Origin: Chromohalobacter canadensis
GTDB lineage: Bacteria > Pseudomonadota > Gammaproteobacteria > Pseudomonadales > Halomonadaceae
Direction of reading: 5' to 3'
Assembly: GCF_029544075.1 (NCBI RefSeq)
Contig: NZ_JAJQJH010000002.1
Span: 434,001 to 498,000, forward strand
Length of the DNA: 64,000 nucleotides
Position numbers and translations under genes: made by a program. Under the pieces are notes generated by a model. The model was not told the DNA's origin and searched no databases. It was given only the letters and a program-made list of their open reading frames with translations. The first letter of the stretch is position 1. Every line of letters starts with the position of its first letter. This document shows positions 54,838 through 62,904 of the stretch, piece by piece.

Positions 54838-55704
54838 TCAATAAAGCCACTGGCGTAGGGCTTCGCGATTGCCGAGTTCGATTTGCTGGGCACGCGGATC
54901 GCCTTCCACGTGGCGATGGTTGATCCCATATTCGCGCAGCACGTATTGGGCGAGCGCGCAGCGGCAGGTGATCGCCAGCATGTGTTCCTCCATGGCGTAG
55001 TCCTGCGCGATGAGCTCGCGTTCCGCTTGGCTGAGGCGCCGATCGGGGATGATCTCCAGTGTCAGGCGATTCTCCCAGTCTGCATCGTTCGCTTGGGCCG
55101 CGGCGTGCAAGGCATCGCCAATGGCCTCAGGCACACCACGAAAGCGCGATAACACGAAGTCGCGAAACGCCGCATTCTTCTCGCAATACGCGCGGACATG
55201 CCAGCGGCCCGCGGCATAGACCAGCGTATGCGGGGCGATGACCCTGTCCTCGCCGCGTGGCGATGAAAAACTCGCGTAGACGACCTCTAGGCGCTGCCGT
55301 TCACGCGCCGCCGAGACCACGGCTCGTACGACCTCGGGCGAGACATCGCGAATCGGCATTGGCACTGATTCCGTATTGGTCGCGCCCAGACCAAGCCCCA
55401 CGAACTGCGGATTCAACGCATCGTGCGTGCCGAGCAGGTGCAAATACTCATCCACATGGCCGCGAATGAAGTATGGGGTGAACTGCGGTGTCGGTATCCA
55501 GGCCTTGCGAGAAGTATCGTAGGCAAGGTTATCCACCGCGACATCCTCGCGATAAATGCGTAGCACCTGCTGCGCCCGGTCCTTGCCCAGTTGAAAGGCC
55601 TCGCGCAGCGCGGAGGCCGTGACGCGTCCCTCCCAGTACGCCAGCAGCTCGATCACGTGATACCGCGCCCAGGTATCCCAGGCGAACGATGCCGTCTCCT
55701 TCAT
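54838..55704 (-). CDS. WYL-domain regulator (CapW/BrxR-like) divergent from the cas operon
   Basis: The 288-aa protein has an N-terminal winged helix-turn-helix (residues ~10-75: AYWEGRVTASALREAFQLGKDRAQQVLRIY), a WYL domain (~125-200, with VVYASF and the RWHVRAYCE motif) and a C-terminal WCX-type end. It fits the CapW/BrxR group of defence-linked repressors, which respond to nucleic-acid or stress ligands. It is divergent from cas1 with 149 bp between starts, so it most likely represses the I-F operon. Confidence 0.88.
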   Translation of the reverse strand: MKETASFAWDTWARYHVIELLAYWEGRVTASALREAFQLGKDRAQQVLRIYREDVAVDNLAYDTSRKAWIPTPQFTPYFIRGHVDEYLHLLGTHDALNPQFVGLGLGATNTESVPMPIRDVSPEVVRAVVSAARERQRLEVVYASFSSPRGEDRVIAPHTLVYAAGRWHVRAYCEKNAAFRDFVLSRFRGVPEAIGDALHAAAQANDADWENRLTLEIIPDRRLSQAERELIAQDYAMEEHMLAITCRCALAQYVLREYGINHRHVEGDPRAQQIELGNREALRQWLY

Positions 55705-55853
55705 GACGTACCCCTCATGATCTTCCCCTTGCGAAACCGGCCGGAAAATTCCCCTGGTGTTTTATCCATGGGGTAGTCGGGCTCAATCGACTTTGCTTAT
55801 ATGAGGGTAACAGAGCGTAAGCCGTTGTAGCCGCCCCCAATGCCGGAGGTTCC
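55705..55853. promoter_or_regulatory. divergent promoter region of the WYL regulator and cas1
   Basis: Three related half-sites are visible: TACCCCTCAT at 55709-55718, ATGGGGTA at 55768-55775 and ATGAGGGTA at 55801-55809, the last two being the inverted form of the first. A -10-like TTATAT at 55797-55802 would serve cas1, without a good -35. These are candidate operators for the WYL protein. Confidence 0.5.
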
Positions 55854-56828
55854 ATGGATGATTTGTCACCGTCGGATCTAAAGACGATCCTGCACTCGAA
55901 GCGTGCGAACCTGTATTACCTCCAGCATTGCCGGGTCCTGGTCAATGGAGGCCGTGTTGAGTACGTCACCGACGAGGGCAAGCAGTCGCGTTACTGGAAC
56001 ATCCCTATAGCCAATACGACATCGCTGCTGCTGGGGACCGGCACCTCGATTACTCAGGCGGCGATGCGCGAATTGGCCAAGGCCGGTGTGTTGGTCGGCT
56101 TTTGCGGTGGCGGTGGTACGCCACTGTTCGCGGCTAATGAAGTGGACGTGGATGTCGCCTGGTTGACCCCGCAGAGCGAATACCGGCCCACGGAGTATCT
56201 ACAGCATTGGGTGCGCTTCTGGTTCGATGATGATAAGCGCCTCGACGCGGCTCGCGCGTTTCAGATGGCGCGGTTATCGCGCATTGAATCGCTCTGGCAA
56301 AGTCGGCCGCTCAAGGAAGCGGGTTTTGACATATCAGCGCAGCATTTGAGTGATGCACTGGCACAACATCGAGAAGCGATTGTCAGTGCATCCGATAACG
56401 TGGAATTACTGACGCTCGAAGCTCGTTTGACCAAGACGTTGTTCAAGCTAGCGGCTCAAGCGGTGACGTATGGCCAGTTCACGCGTGCCAAGCGTGGCAG
56501 TGGGACCGATCCCGCGAATCGATTTCTCGATCATGGCAATTACCTCGCCTACGGTCTGGCGGCAACGGCGACCTGGGTATTGGGGATTCCCCACGGTCTG
56601 GCGGTATTGCATGGCAAGACCCGCCGGGGTGGCTTGGTCTTTGATGTCGCGGACCTGGTCAAGGACGCCATCATCCTCCCGCAAGCGTTCTTGTCCGCTA
56701 TGCGAGGTGACGAGGAACAAGAGTTTCGCCAGGCCTGCATTGAGCGGCTGACGCGTACCGAATCCCTCGACTTCATGATCGATACGCTCAAAGCCGTGGC
56801 CCTCGACCTCGGAGGGCCTGACACATGA
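55854..56828 (+). CDS. cas1: CRISPR integrase Cas1, type I-F
   Basis: The 324-aa protein inserts new spacers together with the Cas2 part of the next gene. Metal-binding residues are intact: Glu189 (TLEARL), His253 (AVLHGKT), Asp264 and Asp267 (VFDVAD). The opening SDLKTILHSKRANLYYLQHCRVLV is typical of type I-F Cas1. It overlaps cas2-3 by 4 bp (ATGA). It heads the operon and is divergent from the WYL regulator. Confidence 0.96.
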   Translation: MDDLSPSDLKTILHSKRANLYYLQHCRVLVNGGRVEYVTDEGKQSRYWNIPIANTTSLLLGTGTSITQAAMRELAKAGVLVGFCGGGGTPLFAANEVDVDVAWLTPQSEYRPTEYLQHWVRFWFDDDKRLDAARAFQMARLSRIESLWQSRPLKEAGFDISAQHLSDALAQHREAIVSASDNVELLTLEARLTKTLFKLAAQAVTYGQFTRAKRGSGTDPANRFLDHGNYLAYGLAATATWVLGIPHGLAVLHGKTRRGGLVFDVADLVKDAIILPQAFLSAMRGDEEQEFRQACIERLTRTESLDFMIDTLKAVALDLGGPDT

Positions 56829-59800
56829 ATGTGCTGCTGGTTTCCCAGTGCAATAAGAACGCGCTCAAGGAAACGCGGCGCATTCTTGATCAGTTCGCCG
56901 AACGCCGTGGAGAGCGTACCTGGCAAACCCCGATTACGCTCGAAGGGCTCGACACACTAAGGAAATTGCTACGCAAGACGGCGCGCAAGAATACCGCCGT
57001 GGCGTGCCACTGGATTCGTGGCCATGACCATAGTGAACTGGTGTGGGTAGTGGGCGATGCCAAGCGCTTCAATCTACAAGGGGCAGTGCCGACCAATACG
57101 ACGTCGCGCGATATTCTGCGCCGCGAAGACGAAAACGACTGGCACAGTGGCGAAGATATACTGTTGCTGGCGTCCATGGCGGCGCTTTTGCACGATTTGG
57201 GTAAAGCGACCGTAGCGTTCCAGCAACGTCTGCAAGGGAAATTGGAAGGGCGCAACCTGTACCGCCATGAGTGGGTGTCGTTGCGGCTTTTCCAAGTCTT
57301 TGTCGGTAATGACGATGACGCGACCTGGTTAACGCGGCTCGCCGAAGGCCGCTATCAGACGCAAGACTGGCTAAAGGCATTGGAGCGCGATGGGCTCGAT
57401 GCCGAGCCTTCCGCCATATTCCGCCGCTTGCCGCCGTTAGCGGCGGCGCTTGGCTGGTTAGTCATTAGCCATCATCGTTTACCTCTCAAGCCTCCCGACG
57501 ACACGTCGGACCCGTCGACCCGGGGGAGCCGCAATGTCACGCTCCAAATGGAGCAGTTGGATGATCTGCTAGGGCTCATCGACGCGCAATGGAATGAAAT
57601 TCCCTCGACGCAAGAGCCGGCACGCATCACGCCTTATTGGCAATTCAAGCATGGCCTACCGGTGGACACACGTCGTTGGCGGGAGCGGGCTGCCAAGCAG
57701 GCGAAACGGCTACTGGCGCGATTATCCGATGACACGAATTGGCTCGATAGCCCTTATGTCATGCATCTCTCCCGCCTGTGCCTGATGCTTGCCGATCATC
57801 ACTACTCAAGCCTCGAAGACCCAAGGCACCGTGTGCTCGGTGAGCCGCAGTATCCGCTGGTCGCTAATACCGTGCGCAAGACGGGGCAACCCAATCAATT
57901 GCTGGATGAACACATTCTGGGTGTCGAGAAGCATGCGGCCGTGGTGGCGCGGGCGCTCCCCAGTATGGATAGCCATCTGCCACGCCTGGCACGACATAAA
58001 GGCTTCCGCAAACGTAGTAACCATGCGCGTTTCCGCTGGCAGGACAAGGCGTTCGATCTTGCCCAGTCGCTGCGTGAGCGCAGCCAGCGCCAAGGTTTTT
58101 TCGGTATCAACATGGCATCCACGGGCTGCGGAAAGACACTGGCCAATGGGCGTATCATGTATGCGCTGGCCGACCCGGAGCAGGGTGCACGCTTTAGTAT
58201 CGCGCTGGGGCTGCGCACGCTCACGCTGCAAACCGGCCAAGCCTTGCGTGAACGCCTCCACCTGGGAGAGGACGAACTCGCGGTGCGCGTCGGCGGCAGT
58301 GCCAATAAAGCCCTTTTCGATCACTACGAGCGTGAAGCCGAGGCCAGCGGTTCTGCTTCTCGACAGGGGCTGATCGATGAAGATGCCCACGTCGTGTTCG
58401 AGGGTAACTTCGAGAGTCACCCGCTGCTCAAACGGCTGGGAGAAGAACCAGGGACGCGTTCGCTGGTGGCCGCCCCCATTCTGGTATGCACCGTGGATCA
58501 TTTGGTGCCGGCGACCGAAAGCACGCGAGGGGGCCAGCAAATCGTCCCCATGTTGCGTCTGATGAGCAGTGATCTGGTGCTCGATGAAATCGACGACTTC
58601 GATATCAACGATCTACCCGCATTGACGCGATTAGTGCATTGGGCTGGATTGCTCGGCTCGCGCGTGTTGTTGTCATCGGCCACCTTGCCCCCTGCCCTGG
58701 TGCGGGGTTTGTACGATGCCTACCGCAGTGGGCGCGAAGCGTACCAGCGCCATCGCGGCGAGCCTGGTTTGCCGGTGGATATTTGTTGCGCGTGGTTCGA
58801 CGAAAATGACCGTCAGCATCATGACTGTGCCGATGGTGACGCGTTCAGCGCCGCGCATGCCGCCTTTGCCGAACGTCGGCTCAAGCGCTTGGCCGATAGC
58901 CCTGTGCGGCGGCGGGGGGAGCTCATCCCCATGCCGCCTCTGGGGAAACGGCCGGAAGAAATTCGCGCTGGCCTGGCCGCATTGCTACGTGACCAAGCTG
59001 CTCAACTACACGAGCGTCACCATTCTTGCGACCCGGTAACGGGCAAGCGCGTGAGCTTTGGCCTGATACGCATGGCCAATATCGACCCACTGGTGGATGT
59101 CGCCACCGAACTGTTTCAACTGGGCGCCCTCGATGACCAGCGGATTCACCTGTGTGTCTATCATTCCCGCCATCCGCTCGTCATGCGCTCGGCGATCGAG
59201 CGACGCCTGGACCAAACGCTGCAACGTGCCGAACCGGATCGAGTGTTCGAGCAGGCCGACATTCGGCGTCTCCTTGATGGCAGTGACGAAGCCGATCATT
59301 TGTTTATCGTTCTAGGCTCGCCGGTAACCGAAGTCGGTCGCGATCACGATTACGACTGGGCGATTGTCGAGCCCTCCTCCATGCGCTCGATCATTCAGCT
59401 TGCCGGGCGTGTCTGGCGTCATCGCGACAAGCGTTGCGACACGCCGAATATCCAACTCCTGGAGACCAACCTCAAACACCTGGAAGATTCTGGGCGCCTC
59501 GCCTTCCAGCGCCCGGGGTTCGAGACCGACGAGTCTTGGCGGCTCAATAATCACTCGTTGAACGCGTTGCTCACGCCGGATGAGTACCAGGTCATTGATG
59601 CTCGCCCGCGTGTGCTATCGCGTGAGGAACTGCAACCTCGTGACAGTCTGGTGGACCTGGAACATCAGCGGCTGACAACGCAGATGATCGAGCAGCGCGC
59701 CGCACCATTAACCAAGAAAGAGCTCAGGTTGGGCAAAACACCGCCATTACCACCACTAGGGGCTTATAGCTGGTATGTCGTGCCGCACATGCATTTGACC

Positions 59801-60163
59801 GGCGTATTGATCCAGCGTCAGCCATTTCGTCAGCAAACGCAGACAGATGTGGCACTCGCGTTGTTACCCGACGAAGGCGGTGAAACCTGGACACTGCACC
59901 GCGTGGAAGATGGCACCAAGCGTGGCGAAACGCTCTACGTGGAAGTGGAAGAGAGCCTGCTGACGCGAATCGACCTGGCGGCGAAGCAAGGCGACCGGAT
60001 TCAACCCTGGGGAGCCGACGACTATCTGACGACGCTTGCCGACCTCGCCGAGGACCTGGATATCTCGCTTGATCGAGCTGCACGGACATTCGGCATCGTC
60101 AGCGTACCCGAAAGCACGCATGGATGGTGCTATCACCCCGTGCTGGGGTTTGTGAAGAAGTGA
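56825..60163 (+). CDS. cas3: fused Cas2-Cas3 nuclease-helicase, type I-F
   Basis: The 1112-aa protein has an N-terminal Cas2 domain (~1-95), an HD nuclease (His123-Asp124 in LLHDLGK), a superfamily 2 helicase with Walker A STGCGKT near 432, Walker B DEIDD near 585 and motif III SSATLP, and a C-terminal domain. The Cas2 part works with Cas1 in adaptation, and the Cas3 part degrades DNA recruited by the Csy complex. The fusion is diagnostic of type I-F. A hairpin starts at its stop codon. Confidence 0.96.
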   Translation: MNVLLVSQCNKNALKETRRILDQFAERRGERTWQTPITLEGLDTLRKLLRKTARKNTAVACHWIRGHDHSELVWVVGDAKRFNLQGAVPTNTTSRDILRREDENDWHSGEDILLLASMAALLHDLGKATVAFQQRLQGKLEGRNLYRHEWVSLRLFQVFVGNDDDATWLTRLAEGRYQTQDWLKALERDGLDAEPSAIFRRLPPLAAALGWLVISHHRLPLKPPDDTSDPSTRGSRNVTLQMEQLDDLLGLIDAQWNEIPSTQEPARITPYWQFKHGLPVDTRRWRERAAKQAKRLLARLSDDTNWLDSPYVMHLSRLCLMLADHHYSSLEDPRHRVLGEPQYPLVANTVRKTGQPNQLLDEHILGVEKHAAVVARALPSMDSHLPRLARHKGFRKRSNHARFRWQDKAFDLAQSLRERSQRQGFFGINMASTGCGKTLANGRIMYALADPEQGARFSIALGLRTLTLQTGQALRERLHLGEDELAVRVGGSANKALFDHYEREAEASGSASRQGLIDEDAHVVFEGNFESHPLLKRLGEEPGTRSLVAAPILVCTVDHLVPATESTRGGQQIVPMLRLMSSDLVLDEIDDFDINDLPALTRLVHWAGLLGSRVLLSSATLPPALVRGLYDAYRSGREAYQRHRGEPGLPVDICCAWFDENDRQHHDCADGDAFSAAHAAFAERRLKRLADSPVRRRGELIPMPPLGKRPEEIRAGLAALLRDQAAQLHERHHSCDPVTGKRVSFGLIRMANIDPLVDVATELFQLGALDDQRIHLCVYHSRHPLVMRSAIERRLDQTLQRAEPDRVFEQADIRRLLDGSDEADHLFIVLGSPVTEVGRDHDYDWAIVEPSSMRSIIQLAGRVWRHRDKRCDTPNIQLLETNLKHLEDSGRLAFQRPGFETDESWRLNNHSLNALLTPDEYQVIDARPRVLSREELQPRDSLVDLEHQRLTTQMIEQRAAPLTKKELRLGKTPPLPPLGAYSWYVVPHMHLTGVLIQRQPFRQQTQTDVALALLPDEGGETWTLHRVEDGTKRGETLYVEVEESLLTRIDLAAKQGDRIQPWGADDYLTTLADLAEDLDISLDRAARTFGIVSVPESTHGWCYHPVLGFVKK

Positions 60164-60185
60164 GGGCTGGCTTGAGGCCAGCCCT
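60163..60185 (+). terminator. hairpin at the cas2-3 stop
   Basis: AGGGCTGGC / GCCAGCCCT with loop TTGAG is a perfect 9-bp stem starting at the last base of the cas2-3 stop. No T-tract follows on the plus strand. It could act on either strand, and on the minus strand it lies at the 3' end of the CRISPR-like RNA. Confidence 0.5.
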
Positions 60186-60261
60186 GGCTGCCTTTACGGC
60201 AGCATACGTTGCTTGAGCACCCAATAGGGTAATCTTCTAAGCTACCTGTACGGTAGGTAGG
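60180..60261 (-). ncRNA. CRISPR-derived regulatory RNA (CreR/CreA-like degenerate I-F mini-array)
   Basis: On the minus strand there are two pseudo-repeats around a 26-nt pseudo-spacer. Pseudo-repeat 1 (60261-60234) matches the I-F consensus I recall at 21 of 28 positions, keeps the 8-nt handle CTTAGAAG and forms CTACC-GTACA-GGTAG, where two changes compensate each other in the stem. Pseudo-repeat 2 (60207-60180) keeps CTGCC-GTAAA-GGCAG, the perfect Cas6f hairpin. The pseudo-spacer is 60233-60208. A candidate promoter reads -35 CTGACG (60308-60303), 17 bp, -10 GATAAA (60285-60280). Processing by Cas6f would give one short guide RNA. Confidence 0.75.
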
Positions 60262-60284
60262 AGCAGTAGGGCATTGCTTTTTAT

Positions 60285-60318
60285 CCATTACACTTTTAGG
60301 TGCGTCAGCAATCGGCTT
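60285..60318 (+). promoter_or_regulatory. PAM-flanked self-target of the CRISPR-like RNA
   Basis: CC at 60285-60286 is the type I-F PAM, followed by a protospacer (60287-60312 for the 26-nt guide) that matches the pseudo-spacer at 19 of 26 positions. The seed positions 1-5, 7 and 8 all match. Mismatches are at 6, 9, 12, 18, 19, 20 and 26; 6, 12 and 18 are the flipped-out positions that Cascade does not read. The site spans the RNA's own putative promoter and lies 11 bp from the -35 of the rightward promoter. Confidence 0.75.
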
Positions 60319-60329
60319 TGAATTATTGC

Positions 60330-60359
60330 TTGACAGCGCCTTTTTACACACACTAAAGT
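60330..60359 (+). promoter_or_regulatory. rightward promoter upstream of the small ORF
   Basis: TTGACA (60330-60335, perfect -35) and TAAAGT (60354-60359, 4 of 6 for -10) are 18 bp apart. The expected start near 60366 begins a hairpin with a perfect 9-bp stem (CCCGTGAGT 60363-60371 / ACTCACGGG 60380-60388). Confidence 0.6.
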
Positions 60360-60405
60360 AATCCCGTGAGTGGGGCAACACTCACGGGTAAAAGGCACTA
60401 TTCGT

Positions 60406-60486
60406 ATGACTGATCTCTCCCAGAAGTGGAAGAGAAAGGAGGATTCTAGTGTGGTTAGCTACCACATCGTTAGAAGAGCAGAGTAG
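60406..60486 (+). CDS. 26-codon ORF with tandem AGA codons (toxin-like candidate)
   Basis: ATG at 60406 opens 26 codons ending RRAE and a TAG. Codons 23-24 are AGA-AGA and codon 10 is AGA, rare arginine codons in a high-GC genome. An AAAAGG lies 10 nt before the ATG. A perfect AAAGGAGG inside the ORF (60435-60442) could start translation at GTG 60451 in the same frame or at GTG 60449 in another frame (15 codons). The unit sits between promoter 60330-60359 and the terminator at 60505. It may encode a peptide, or act as RNA that traps ribosomes or rare tRNA as CreT RNAs do. Nothing here proves translation. Confidence 0.45.
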   Translation: MTDLSQKWKRKEDSSVVSYHIVRRAE

Positions 60487-60504
60487 CAGGTTTTAGCCTG
60501 CTAA

Positions 60505-60531
60505 AGCCCTGAGGGTTTAACCCTCAGGGCT
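60505..60531 (+). terminator. terminator of the small unit upstream of csy1
   Basis: AGCCCTGAGGG / CCCTCAGGGCT with loop TTTAA is a perfect 11-bp stem, followed by CATTTT. A second small stem (AGCAGG / CCTGCT) precedes it at 60485-60502. It ends the small transcript and may attenuate read-through into csy1. Confidence 0.75.
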
Positions 60532-60573
60532 CATTTTGCACGAATTCCACTCTCATGCAAAGGGGCTTGGCCC

Positions 60574-61935
60574 GTGCCTGATAGTTATAGTAATGGATTA
60601 TCAAACATACGAAATTTAATAGATCTTTTCCTGAATGAGCGCTTCGATGCCAAAGCGGAAAAACTGGCTCCCGATGACCTCAAGTATCAAGCGTTGGTTG
60701 AACAATTCCAGCGTGGAAACTGGCTCAATGACGCCGCACGACGTGTCAGTCAACTACAAGTCGTGACCCACTCCCTCAAACCCATCCACCCTGATGCCAA
60801 GGGCTCTAATCTATATGTACCTCCTGAGTCTCTTGCTACGCATAAAGCGGTGGGAAGTCATGTGTTGCCAACGGACTTCGATGGCGATGTTGTGGGTAAT
60901 GCCGCCGCTCTTGATGTTTATAAATTCTTGAAGCTCGAGTACGAAGGCAAATCATTGCTAGAGCGGGTGCTTGAGGAAGACGCCGAGCTAGCGCGTGCCT
61001 TGAGCGATAATGCAGAGCAGTCACAAGCTTGGATGAAGGCCTTTTCTGGCATTACCGAGCCTCGCGGTGAGCACGCTTCTCATACCCTTGCCAAGCAAAT
61101 GTATTGGCTGACGGGTGAAGATGCGGTCGATAATGACGACTTCCACCTGCTGGCGCCGCTCTATGCAACCTCGCTGGCGCATCACGTATTCCAGACGATC
61201 AATCATGATCGCTTCAGTGACGTGGCCAAAGAAGCACGCAAGGCTAAGCGCGAGGAGCGGCTTAGCGAGCAAGAAGTTCATGCTTACCCCGATATCGCCA
61301 CACAAAAGATGGGTGGTACCAAGCCGCAGAATATCTCGCAACTGAATAGTGAGCGAGGTGGTAATAACTACTTGCTAGCTTCTTTGCCACCACAGTGGGA
61401 GAAGCGTGAAACCTCACCACCTTATGGTGTGATATCTATCTTTGAGCGATTTGAACGTTTAGGGAGTGTAAGGCGCCTTTTAAGCCATCTCTCTTGGTTT
61501 CTTAATAGTGACCCCTCGCCCAACCTTCATACCCGTTCCAAAATAGATTGGATTAATTCCTCACTAATTGACGAAATGGTGTTGTTTGCTGCCAGGATTC
61601 AAGAAATTGAACCAGGTTGGAGTGCGCGCGAACAGTGTTTGCTACCTGATTCGGAGGCCTTTTGGCTGGATCCGGGGCGTGCTCAAGATGACAGCCATTT
61701 CCATGAAGGCCGCAAAAATACCGATTGGCCTAACGAAATTATTAACAGGTTTGCTAATTGGTTAAATGCTGCATTAGGTCACAGGCTTCCTGTGGGAGAT
61801 GTTGAATTCCATCACTGGAAGCAAGAGCTTCGTCAGAATGCTTCCTACCAACGTCAATTGGACCGTGATCGTCGCTGGGTGACATCTCTAGAAAAGGAGT
61901 TAAGTGATTGGCTTAAGGGGCTAGAGGATGCATGA
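60574..61935 (+). CDS. csy1: type I-F Cascade large subunit Csy1 (Cas8f)
   Basis: The 453-aa protein is the large subunit of the Csy surveillance complex, which reads the PAM together with Csy2. It has the Csy1 pattern: an N-terminal helical part (IRNLIDLFLNERFDAKAEKL), the KPQNISQLNSERGGNNYLLASLPP block near residues 252-275, and a basic helical C-terminus. It starts with GTG after AAGGGG, 410 bp after cas2-3, and overlaps csy2 by 8 bp. The gene is less GC-rich than its neighbours. Confidence 0.94.
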   Translation: MPDSYSNGLSNIRNLIDLFLNERFDAKAEKLAPDDLKYQALVEQFQRGNWLNDAARRVSQLQVVTHSLKPIHPDAKGSNLYVPPESLATHKAVGSHVLPTDFDGDVVGNAAALDVYKFLKLEYEGKSLLERVLEEDAELARALSDNAEQSQAWMKAFSGITEPRGEHASHTLAKQMYWLTGEDAVDNDDFHLLAPLYATSLAHHVFQTINHDRFSDVAKEARKAKREERLSEQEVHAYPDIATQKMGGTKPQNISQLNSERGGNNYLLASLPPQWEKRETSPPYGVISIFERFERLGSVRRLLSHLSWFLNSDPSPNLHTRSKIDWINSSLIDEMVLFAARIQEIEPGWSAREQCLLPDSEAFWLDPGRAQDDSHFHEGRKNTDWPNEIINRFANWLNAALGHRLPVGDVEFHHWKQELRQNASYQRQLDRDRRWVTSLEKELSDWLKGLEDA

Positions 61936-62887
61936 GATTGCAAATTTATTGATACTTCCGCGTCTCCGCGTACAAAACGCGAATGCGATTTCGAGCCCGA
62001 TGACGTGGGGCTTTCCGGCCATGAGTGCTTTTGTGGGCATGATGCAAGCGTTGGAACGCAAGCTCGCCGCAGCGGATATCAACGTATCGTTGGAGCGTGT
62101 CGGGGTGGTGTGTCATGACGTTGAGGCGCAAGCGACCGAGGGCGGTTATACCCGCGCCTTTCATCTTACCCGTAACCCTGTCGATAAAACCGGTGGTACG
62201 GCGTCGATTGTCGAAGAAGGGCGCATGCACCTGGATATCACCCTGATATTCGCTATCGATGCCAAAGCCTCGGACGAACAGCGCCAGCATATTGCACAAC
62301 AGGCGGGAGATATCGTGGCCGGGATGCGCATCGCGGGTGGCAGTGTGATGCCCAATTCTCGTGTTTCTCCTGACCGGCAACGCCCGGTGTGGATCGCGCT
62401 GGATGACGACTCGAGTGAACGTGAAAAACAGTTCAAGCGTTTGAAGCGCCGTTGGTTGCCAGGGTTTGCCTTGGTGTTACGCGATGACCGTCTGGCTGAA
62501 CACACCGAGACGCTTCAAGCCAAAGACGAAAACGCGACAGCGCTGGATGCCTGGCTCGATCTTTCGCGCCTCAACCACGAATGCCATGTCGATTCCGAGA
62601 GTGAGCAGGTGCGTTGGGAAGTACGGCGCTCTTATCCGGGCTGGTTGGTGCCGATTCCGGTCGGTTATGGCGCCATATCGGAGCAGTTCGAGCCGGGTAG
62701 CGTGGCGAATGCGCGAGATACGCAGCTCCCGTTTCGCTTCGTGGAAAGCATTTATTCCATCGGTCAATGGATTAGTCCTCACCGTTTGACGTGTCCCGAA
62801 GACTTGCTTTGGTACGTCGATAACGATCTCGATGCCGGCCTTTATCGCCTTAACAACGACTATGCCCAGCGTGCACATAGCGCTTAA
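61928..62887 (+). CDS. csy2: type I-F Cascade subunit Csy2 (Cas5f)
   Basis: The 319-aa RAMP-fold protein caps the 5' handle of the crRNA and forms the tail of the Csy complex with Csy1. Typical features are [38 protein letters not shown] at the start and a [19 protein letters not shown] segment late in the protein. It overlaps csy1 by 8 bp, which indicates coupling. Confidence 0.95.
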   Translation: MHEIANLLILPRLRVQNANAISSPMTWGFPAMSAFVGMMQALERKLAAADINVSLERVGVVCHDVEAQATEGGYTRAFHLTRNPVDKTGGTASIVEEGRMHLDITLIFAIDAKASDEQRQHIAQQAGDIVAGMRIAGGSVMPNSRVSPDRQRPVWIALDDDSSEREKQFKRLKRRWLPGFALVLRDDRLAEHTETLQAKDENATALDAWLDLSRLNHECHVDSESEQVRWEVRRSYPGWLVPIPVGYGAISEQFEPGSVANARDTQLPFRFVESIYSIGQWISPHRLTCPEDLLWYVDNDLDAGLYRLNNDYAQRAHSA

Positions 62888-62904
62888 TGACAAGGAGCCC
62901 AATA

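Noticed and set aside
60163-60185. Hairpin after cas2-3 as proof that the cas operon ends there.
   Set aside because: It lacks a T-tract on the plus strand, so read-through into the csy genes cannot be excluded.
60350-60370. A second seed-like match of the pseudo-spacer over the -10 of the rightward promoter (minus strand, ATTAC then divergence).
   Set aside because: Only five leading bases match, position 7 fails, and the flanking bases are GG rather than CC on the guide-like strand, so it does not meet the I-F PAM and seed rules.
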